DNA of 64,000 nucleotides from Hydractinia symbiolongicarpus (Eukaryota; Cnidaria; Hydrozoa; Anthoathecata; Hydractiniidae), in contig NC_079878.1 of NCBI RefSeq assembly GCF_029227915.1, positions 12,526,001-12,590,000 of the forward strand, in the 5' to 3' direction. Shown piece after piece: positions 55,600-64,000 of the stretch. The number at the start of each line of letters is the position of its first letter. Within the stretch, counting starts at the first letter, position 1. Made by a program: the position numbers and the translations under genes. Below the pieces are notes generated by a model. The model worked only from the letters and a program-made list of their open reading frames with translations. It was not told the origin of the DNA and ran no database searches.

Positions 55600-57480
55600 T
55601 AACTTCACAATAAAAATAAATACGAGAAGTTTGATTGATGATGACATTTTATTTTAACGGATATTTCGTCTTGTTACTACAAGACAATTATCAACGTAAA
55701 TTGTTACAATTATCTCAAAAGTTTTTTAAATATAATTTTCAACAACTACGCAATACACAGAGGACGTATAAAACAATACTTAACGAAACATATAACACAT
55801 AACGGCATACACAAAGGTATATAAACTATATACCGTTGGTGAGGGTAACGTCCACAGCGCGGTTCACAAATGCACTCCTCCCCTTGTTGACTATAAATAA
55901 TATTTATCTTAAAACAATTTTAATGGAACAGATAATCCCTGTACATTAAGCGTGGGACTGTTATCACAAATATACATGGCCTCAGCTATTTTTTTCTTTT
56001 TAAAGTGGTGAACATTATCTATCAAAATACTGAAGTTCTTTTGTTCACCAAGTTGGTAATTCTCAATGACTGAATGTTTTAGGATGTGAGAGTTCTTATC
56101 GCGTTTTTGGTGGTCTATCTTTCATTAAGCCTCCTGGCTGTTTCACCAATGTATGTAGCATCGCACTATTCCACCGGACAAGTATATTTGTACACAACAC
56201 CATGTTGTGTTCATCCTTGGTTCTATTTCACAGAAAATAGCAAACATAACATTTGACATTGATCAGCAATGCGTGGCTTGACATTGGCTGATAGAAACTG
56301 TTTAAAAGTGTTAGACGCATTACTAAGCAGTTACCATTATTTTCTAATTCGCTTTTCTTAAACGAAATTAACCTTATTTATTTTCCCGTAGCCAGACTTG
56401 ACAGAATAAAAACCATGAAAGGTGTTATTGGAGATTCATTGGTGTCTTCATCAGAAACAGTGTCGGCATTTTGAATGTTGAAATTTCGCTGTGTGTTATT
56501 AATTACATTAGATACAACTGCTTCGGGATAAGTTTTTTATAAACACATTTTTTAAGTGATTTAGTTCGTATTTCAGATCTTGTGATTAAGAGCATATATT
56601 AAACGCTCTCAGCACCAACGATTTAACCGTTTCAACTTTCCATGGGCGTGATGCAGATGAATTCTAGTGCTTTTATATGTCAGTGTTCGTGTCTTTTCGA
56701 TAAATGGATGTGTTTTTGCATCAAGAAAGGCTATGTAGTTATCGTTTTTAACTTCATATGTTCACTGGATATTCGAATGGTAACTATTAAGTGTGATCAG
56801 CACATTGTTTATCTGGTTTTCATTAACAGTGTCATCTACATATTTCTTCCAAAATTTTACTGAATTTTCTAATTTTGGGACTATTTCATTCTCCAACTCA
56901 ACCATGAAGATATGCTAGGACTGGTCCTAGAGGCGAGCCCATTGCTACACCATCTACCTGAATATAAGTTGGTTGTTAAAACTGAAATGTACATGTTTTG
57001 TACATGAGATTAATAGATGTTTCATTTCCTCTCGCTTAATTTTTGTTTCTATAACTTTTTCAGCATATATCTTTTGCAATATTATTTCTATCTTTTGTTC
57101 CAACGGAACGTTGGTGAATAAACTAGTGACGTCAAAAGGTACTAGTTTGTAATTATGAGGTATCTTTTCTCCTTTCAATGATAATATAAAATCTAAAGAG
57201 CTTTCAGTAGTATATGTTAACTTTGTCAGCGGTGTTAAAGATTTCGCGAGGTAGTTTGATGTGTTGTAAGTAGCGGATCCGATATTCGATATGATGGGTC
57301 GTGATGGTAAATCGTCAGCTACTGTAGAATTAGGTGGTATCTTGTGAACCTTGGCGGTACCATAAAATTGAGCAGGGCTGGAACATTGTGGATACAACTT
57401 TTTGTATTCGTTTTCTGTGCTCTCTGAACTTGATTAATTTGTTTTCTTATTGACATTTGGTGTTATATACATAGTGGTTG
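55600..57480 (-). pseudogene. Penelope-like element (RT plus GIY-YIG), degenerate
   Basis: Minus strand, in order. RT N-terminal part: AQFYGTAKVHKIP, LPSRPIISNIGSATYNTSNY, LVPFDVTSLFTNVPLEQKIE (57,397-56,954). Next QVDGVAMGSPLGPVLA (about 56,930). After a frameshift, NSVKFWKKYVDDTV with the catalytic YVDD (about 56,850). Then IAFLDAKTHP and, near 56,200-56,100, YKYTCPVE and the GIY-YIG-type ATYIGETARRLNE, followed by HHFKKKKIAEAMYI and LNVQGLSVPLKL (about 55,915). RT with a C-terminal GIY-YIG endonuclease is the Penelope layout. Several stops and at least three frameshifts make it dead. The 3' flank holds a hairpin GTCTTGT/ACAAGAC followed by GAAA (about 55,680). Confidence 0.85.
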
Positions 57481-57689
57481 TATTATAAGATGGAGCGTAA
57501 ATATCTACGCAAATGTTTATCGTCGTCTTGTGTTTAATCCCCTTCTAAACTGCCTTATCCCAAAAGAGCCAAAGCTCTTTTGTTAAAATTATTCTTATAT
57601 TTGATTTTCAATATTAATTGTTAATCAACCGCATTTGATGTGGTACTTTAATATCAGATTTTTATTTCCTTAAAGGGCGGAAGAAATTT

Positions 57690-58250
57690 ACATCTGTAAG
57701 GCTTTAACAAAAAAGTTAGGAAAGAATTGGCAAGTCAGGAGCAATCCATACACATAAAGTTGGCTAACATTTGCGAAATTGCCTTCACAAAATATTCAGG
57801 TGAGAATTCCCGATTTTAAAAGCAATCCATACATAACACATTCGGTTATGTTGGTAAATCGAGCCTCTGATAAGTAAGAGATACAGTTATTTCCGCAAAT
57901 TAGACCTTTGATAATCATTCAGGAAAGAGCTCCTGTTTCTAGAAGCAATGCATACATCACAGATTCAGTTGTTTCGGTGGATTGGCCCATTGTTAAGCAT
58001 TCACGAAAAAGCTTCTGTTTCTAGAAGCAATTCATACATCACAGATTCGGTTATTTTGGTAAATTGAGCCATTGGTAAACATTCAGAAAAAGGATCCTGT
58101 TTCTAAAAGGAATCCGTACATAATAGATTTGATTGTTTCGGTGAGCTAGGTCGTTGAAAAAAAATTTAGGAAAATGGTCCTGTTTCTAGAAGCAATCCAT
58201 ACATAGCAGGTTCCGTTGTTTTGGTGAATTGGGCCTTTCATAACACCAAA
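57690..58250. repeat. tandem array, about 82-113-bp units with ATCCATACA core
   Basis: Six units with GCAATCCATACATA-type cores at about 57,741, 57,832, 57,945, 58,027, 58,109 and 58,192; the last four are 82-83 bp apart. The unit also holds AAGCTCCTGTTTCTAGAAGC, TTCGGTTGTTTTGGTAAATT and GAGCC. Same family as 39,780-40,260. Confidence 0.8.
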
Positions 58251-58470
58251 GTCGGCACTTGTCTATGGCATTATCAGTTAAGCCCTGCAGATTTCTCTCG
58301 TTTCGCTTAATTTTGGCCGGAAATGAATTGTGTCTAAGGTATTATCACATATACGAACTCTACTTGTCTTGTTTCGATGAATTGAGGCCTGAATACTTTT
58401 GTATATAGCGATTATCTCTTGGTTGAACGAAACCTTTTTTTGTTTCACAACATTAAAACTTGTTAACATA
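58251..58470. repeat. continuation in about 102-bp units
   Basis: CTCGTTTCGCTTAATTTTGG and CTTGTTTCGATGAATTGAGG stand at the spacing and in the place of the 40.3-kb array. The minus-strand open frame across this segment is an artefact. Confidence 0.55.
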
Positions 58471-58479
58471 TACTGGAAT

Positions 58480-59820
58480 GAACTTTAGGCAAACGTGTAT
58501 CACGTCGTCTTCGTTAAGGATTAAAAACCATTTTTTATGAAACAATTGTTAATATATATTGAACGATTGTAGTTTGTAGTTGTAGTTTCTTGATGAAATC
58601 TAATGGTGTTTGGGTATTTCACAGACTGAAAGTTTTGAATTATACTTTCAAGTTTATTGGATGGTTTTATGATGGTTCTCATAATGTATATGAATGTACT
58701 GACAGTAACTCAATTTTTCTTTGTAGTTTCCTCAAATAATTATTTCTTTCAAAAAATATGCTCATGCACTACGAAAGTCAAAACCATTAGCATCTGTGGC
58801 ATCACAGAATGTTTCACAAGAAGATTACTACTTCTTTATATATTGCTTTTTGTTAATATAGAAAGTTTTTTATGTGATTACTTCAAAAAAATATGATCAA
58901 GCTTGTGGCCATTCTTTTTAATATATTACATAGCATGCCCGGAATGATATTTTGAAACATTCACTTTCTGTTTGATAGCCCATTGTGATTGATTTCAATT
59001 TATTTCCACAAATGAATATATATAATACAGTACCACGTATGAGGTGAGCTAGTTTTACGTATACTATACATCTTGTATTATTATAAGAAGCAAATAAGTA
59101 CTTGTTAAAAAAATATATTCTACAAATAGTTAAAATAGTATACAGCTAATAGTTTTGATTGAAGTAGAATGAAATGAATGCGGGCTAAAAGACTTTGGAA
59201 CAAACTTAATTTCTTTATTCCCTTTATAGTTCAGAAACATATTTTAATGACTTGACACAAGTTGATAATATAAATTGATTACAAACAATAGAACATGCTG
59301 CGTGGAGTGAGTGAGGAGGAGAAGAAGAAAACTGTTTTGAACATAAACGATGAAGATCCGTCTCGGAGATGGAGACCCGTCACGTCACATTAATTTTAAT
59401 TGGGTTTTTATAGTTTTTTCGCGCACTTTCACATTGTCTTGTAATCTCCGTACGAATAGGACAAGCGTGTGGTAAAAGTGAGAATCGAAAATATCGTAGT
59501 TCTTGATTGAAATCTTAACGTAAAGAGTTTCTTCAAGCAGCAAAAAGGAAGCAAGTAGCTAGACATTTCTTTTTTGAGTATGCCGACTTCTTCTTCACAT
59601 TTTTTCAACAGCTCTAATTCAATCAGAACAACTCTTTTAAATTTCATCGACAATCCTTTAAAAAATACGATGTAGTATATATTGGGAGATATTTTTGTGT
59701 AACAATATTTTCGTTGTTGCCACTATTTTTTAAGCCCTACAGTACCTCTATCCGAATGTTTTCACAATAAATGTAAAATCGTGATATACGAAGTGTCAAG
59801 AAATGTAACAACAATTCTAC
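58480..59820. other. AT-rich stretch with one unassigned minus-strand frame
   Basis: The frame 59,653-59,429 (minus) has a charged, helix-prone start (LIELELLKKCEEEVGILKKE) and could be part of the same minus-strand transcription unit as the exon at 59,825-59,944. No splice sites were found that define it. Confidence 0.35.
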
Positions 59821-59824
59821 TTAC

Positions 59825-59944
59825 CATCAATTCCGGTATTTTCCATCCATTGGGATGACACTTCATGAAGTCTACCCATAGTTGAGAACTGTTTTGTGAT
59901 GGCGGCATTGTAGCCAATAAATCCAATGCTAATTGAATGTTTTC
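59825..59944 (-). CDS. candidate internal exon, 120 nt, minus strand
   Basis: On the minus strand an acceptor (cttttttatatttgaag) and a strong donor (gtaagtag) enclose exactly 120 nt. Two frames are open. Phase 0 reads ENIQLALDLLATMPPSQNSS then QLWVDFMKCHPNGWKIPELM. Phase 1 reads KHSISIGFIGYNAAITKQFS then TMGRLHEVSSQWMENTGID. I recognise neither with confidence. Good splice sites, a length multiple of three and complexity above the local background make a real exon plausible. Confidence 0.4.
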
Positions 59945-59949
59945 CTTCA

Positions 59950-62900
59950 AATATAAAAAAGTAGAAAATAAAGTATGATGACACAACATGTATCAACAAA
60001 AATGTATTGGAGTTTGTTTCACTATCCAAAATTCAAAACAACAGACAAAATGTTTTTGAATATCAAGCCAAAAAAATCTGTATATTTTGAGATAAAAATA
60101 TAGTATGTTACCTAATTCTAATAACCATATCCTAATACTGTATATATTTAGAAATAAAAACACATCAAGCATTCGTTGTAAAATTTAAAAACTTTAAAAA
60201 TTGTAAAATTTAAACCCTCTACTTCTATTTTATACATAAACAGTATTGGCTCTCAAATTTTACTACCATACAATATAATTTTCAACATTTATAATTTTTA
60301 TCAGAGTCTCCACAGATTTACATACTATGTAATTCAATTCTCCTTTTATTATCTGCCTTCTTTGTTTCTTGTTTGTCCTTATATGCATTGCTTCTGCCCA
60401 TGAAATAAGGTGTCGTTGTCCTTTTCGCTAGCTGTTGTTATTTTTAAATTTTTCACGGAGCAACTTTCCCATTTTGCTAGATCTTTTTCAGAGAGAAGAT
60501 ATAGTCAGATGATAGAATATATCTTACCTACTTTAATCATAGAAACTTTGCAAGATTAAATTGAATTGAAGAAGAATTTCGAAAAGTGAAATTAAATTTG
60601 GTGAGATAAATTTTCGCCATGGCACCATTATGCGATTGTTTCATGAAAAGTACATACACATTTTCAATGTGTTTATTGAAATTTCAACACGTTCTTGTTT
60701 CAATTATTTCTTTTGAAATTCACTATATTGGTCAGGAAGGAATCATTTTTAGCTCGAAATATAATTTTTCTGCACTTCACTCACAAGCTACCTAGATATA
60801 CAACCACCTTCAATCTATATTCGCTCGGCGTTCATTTTTTTAAATAATGAAACAATATTCAGCAACCTTTCCCAACAAACTATCTGATGCTGATTAATTA
60901 AGTCTCAAATGATCCTCCATTATAGAAAACTTCATAGATTGTTATTAAACTATTGATATTTTATACTCTTAGCCTTTTACTTTGTGTTTAGTACTCTACT
61001 GTGAGTTCCTGTGTTATGATAGTTATCCTTTTTAAGCAATTTAGTTTGGTGCGGTTGTCTATACCATGGCAAACAACTCTGTGAGTGACCACGGTAAAAT
61101 ATACAGTATGAATTAATAGCCCTTTAACTCACCGCTGGAGGCAAAAAAGAAGGTGAGATAACTCTTGTACACGCCTAACTGGCTGGCCATCTCCAAATGC
61201 TTTCAGTCTGTCTAGCCATAACTTTGGCCAGGAGACCCAGCGTTGTCCCTTCAAACCACCCTTATAATCATTTTTTCTTTCTCTATAAAAGAAAGCTTAA
61301 ATAACTAGGCCAGCCATAAATTATAATATGAAATGCTGTGGAAGGTTGAGCTGGGTATCCTGGCTACAGCCTCTGCTGTCTAGTGTAAGTGGCGGCTTCT
61401 CAAGTTTGTTGATACCGATGATGGCGTAAATAAATAAATCTTAGTGTTATATTTCCTTGTCTGAAAACAGGGTAGAGGGTGGGGAACAAGGATGCAGTAG
61501 TCCGTAAACCGCGATGCGCTCCGCCCTGACATGGTCACCAGGTCTCTACATTATATGGATTCTTGGATCTCCTGAAAAAATCATCATTATATCCATTTTT
61601 CATATATATGGTCAATATATCAATATTTAGAAGCCCGTTCATTCCAGTGCATATGGACATATTATCCATTCTACATTATCGATATATTGTCCGTTTTTTA
61701 TAGTGAGGATGTTGTAAAAACAAAGCCCTTAGAAGTCAAAAAAGTCATAACGAGGACATTTTAAACCTTGTCAAAACCCAACCCAACAACTTTACTATTT
61801 AAATCTGACTGTTCAAATCTTCGTTGTCGAACCATTAACTTTTGATTAACCACGATAGAAAATTCGAAGACCTTAAATTTCTGATTTGTTTCCATTTAAA
61901 AAAGCTGCAAAAGATAAATAAGAATTTCATCCATATCGTTACTGGCATGGATAGAACTTGATGATGTGGTTACAAGAGACTGCGTAACAAAGCGTACGGC
62001 GGTTCTTATTATTAATGGCAATTAAAAATAATTAAAATACCCCAATATCGAATTGAACCTTCGATTTTTTTGTAGATTAATGGAGCTTATTCTGTTCACC
62101 GCAATTTTGCACACAAAGAGACGGAAAAAGGGTATAACTGTATGAATTTTAAATTTTGAATTGATTTGGATTATGGTTTGTTGCAGTATGAAACTAATTA
62201 CTGCACACCATGTTGTTCTTCCATTTGAACTACCACCTTTTAAAGATGGATTGGATTCGAACCAATAACTTTCATGGTTTTACAACAATAGACATTTGCT
62301 TGGAATTCACAAAATTCAATGTCACTTCAAATAAAAACACATCATAAAGCTTGTTGTTACAAAATTAATTGTGAGTTAAAAACCCTAGCTAAGTATTACA
62401 GGTTTATTGAAACTGTTGTCTCCTTGAATTAACAAACTTTAGACTTCGCCAAAGTTTTTATTAAAGTAAAGCTATTTGAAAACTTTTGTTGCAGCCAACT
62501 GGTATTCGGCTATTTTTGCTTTTTAAGCAAATTTTTTAAAAAATTCACGTTAATTTAAATACAACCTAGACCCGGGACGAGGTTGTATTATTATAACCTC
62601 GCTACGGACGACGTTGTACTTGTGAAACATAATACAAGTTAACCTGGGAAGAGGTCAGGGAAGGGGCAACAAAAAGTTAGTATGTATCACCATGCTCGAC
62701 AGCATGACTACATGTATTAATGTAACTGTTTCTCTTTTATTACTTGCAGAGTAATGAATTACCCAATGGGTTATAGCATATGCTTGCCATTTATAAAACA
62801 ACGCCTCCATCCATGATCGTACGCATTTAATATTTTGCAACGTGAAATTCATCCTTGAACAAAATTTAAAATTTTAGGCCTACTAAATATCTTGAATTAA

Positions 62901-62960
62901 CATTTAAGGTCGATTTTGATCACATAAAACGTGTACAACCGTTCTAAATTTTAACGAGCT
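59950..62960. other. no supported gene; possible SINE remnant
   Basis: Around 61,130-61,440 a GC-richer segment ends in GCGTAAATAAATAAATC, like a SINE or LINE tail, without clear polymerase III boxes. The frame 62,655-62,852 (minus) is unrecognised. CCCGGGACGAGGTTGTATTA near 62,571 carries the GACGAGG motif of the dispersed DNA elements. Confidence 0.35.
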
Positions 62961-62969
62961 TGTTCGAAA

Positions 62970-63990
62970 ACGCATGCTGTACAAAAAAGCAAGGGGAAAC
63001 TTCATTCTAGTCAATACACAAGCAAGCGAACTGAATTAAGTAATAGGGGAAGATGTCCTATTAGGGTAAATATTTAGGCAAGTAGCCAGGCCCATCCATA
63101 CCTACACATACAATACTGAAAACAAAATTTAGGAAACTATTCCCGCAATAAATACGATATTGAATGTATTGTGAAGCTAAACAAGGAAAAGCTTATTCTG
63201 ATTAAAAAACAATTAGACAAGTAGCGAAACCTATCAATTCATCATTAAAAAAGTATTTTGGGGAATAACCTTACGCAATATAAAAAAAGAACAGAATAAA
63301 AAAACGTCAAACGATCACTTTTTTCTATTCAAAAATCGAAAGGGCGAGTAGCACACGCGTGCGTATATCATTGCATGTGCGTACATCAAAGATTTTGTTA
63401 AAGCTCTCTCGCACCAAATGAAATGTTCAATGTTCTAGCAAGCGAATAAAAAACCGTTTCTTCTACTCTGTAAAAAGGCAAGGGAGCAAAAGATCCTGCA
63501 ATACAACCTAACAAAGAGATCTGATAAAAACGACATCGCGAAAGGTGAAGTATTAAATCTCTTGGTCGGCCAATTCGAGAAAAGACTTTACTTCACTCGG
63601 AAAACAGGCACGAGAGTGTGAGACCCATCCATACATCATTTAAAATGAGAATTTTGGAAGTTGCCTTTCACGCTGAATAAAAAGTTAGATATCCATCCAT
63701 ACACTACTAAAAAGGAGATTTAGATAATATCAGATGTCCTAACATGTGAATTCACAGGAAGACTTTATCCCACTCAGTAAGAAGCAGGAACGGGGGAGAC
63801 TGATTCATACCACCATACAATATTAAAAGGATATTTTGCAAAATACCTTCAGGCGGAAAAAACATACAGCATGTCGTAGCAGACCTGTGTATACAACATT
63901 AGTTCTCCTCAGTAAACAACCAAGAAAATGAGAGATCCATCCATACCTTATAAAAATAGAGATTCTATCGATATACATGCATCATTTAAA
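62970..63990. repeat. degenerate tandem array with CCATCCATAC core
   Basis: Units of roughly 70-110 bp with CCCATCCATACCTACACAT, ACCCATCCATACATCATTTA, ATATCCATCCATACACTAC and AGATCCATCCATACCTTA (about 63,091, 63,625, 63,690 and 63,938) and weaker copies between. Each core is followed by AAAA-GAGATTTTG-type sequence. It continues to the window end and shares the ATCCATAC core with the 39.8, 42.0 and 57.7 kb arrays. Confidence 0.65.
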
Positions 63991-64000
63991 AAACGCATTT

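Noticed and set aside
1-64000. CRISPR arrays, bacterial operons, rRNA
   Set aside because: None seen; tandem arrays here have long degenerate units without constant spacers, and gene structure is eukaryotic.

Overview
The window is AT-rich, intron- and repeat-dominated eukaryotic DNA. There are no long open reading frames, operons or bacterial-type genes. Retroelement relics of types common in cnidarian genomes, short UTRs and compact splice signals suggest an invertebrate, most likely a cnidarian and possibly a hydrozoan. This is inference from general resemblance; no diagnostic host gene is complete here.

The most interesting signal is on the + strand. A series of very short candidate exons (21-42 nt in the best cases) is bounded by consensus AG/GT splice sites. 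Each of these is a multiple of three, and each is open in phase 1 at both ends. They lie at about 2.08, 3.06, 5.19, 11.17-19.74, 26.60, 26.74 and 30.78 kb. Ten of them sit in a 9.3 kb head-to-tail array (10,627-19,923; 3.3 units of about 2.85 kb). Each full unit carries the same three micro-exons, which encode related S/T/P/K-rich peptides of 12-13 residues (core TSPKT or VSPKR). Every extra unit would add 123 nt, or 41 codons, in frame. A phase-1 exon with a hydrophobic segment (33.56 kb) and a short two-exon 3' end with a stop and AATAAA (39.39-39.61 kb) could complete a type I membrane protein with a stalk built from micro-exons. The exon signals are read directly; joining them into one gene is inference.

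The rest is mostly transposon debris. From left to right: a LINE 3' tail (0-0.6 kb); a TA-flanked MITE (3.87 kb); a PIF/Harbinger transposase fragment (5.5 kb); a LINE 3' end with a PHD-like zinc finger (6.6 kb), cut by a large foldback element (7.25-10.56 kb) that has an inverted relative at 22.6-24.4 kb; and a decayed retroelement on the minus strand (28.4-29.8 kb) inside inverted repeats. Next come a tRNA-derived SINE (34.9 kb), a 2.1 kb inverted-repeat element with TTAA flanks (35.16-37.31 kb), a second LINE copy (38.6 kb), several tandem arrays sharing an ATCCATACA-type core (39.8, 42.0, 57.7 and 63.0 kb), a minisatellite foldback (45.14 kb), a palindromic MITE-like cluster (51.03 kb), a decayed HIRAN-like domain (52.1-52.4 kb, minus) and a degenerate Penelope-like element with a GIY-YIG part (55.9-57.5 kb, minus).

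Two structure-level signals stand out. One is a near-complete type III hammerhead ribozyme fold at 43,863-43,925. The other is three hairpins with a conserved loop and covarying stems at 45.94-46.07 kb.
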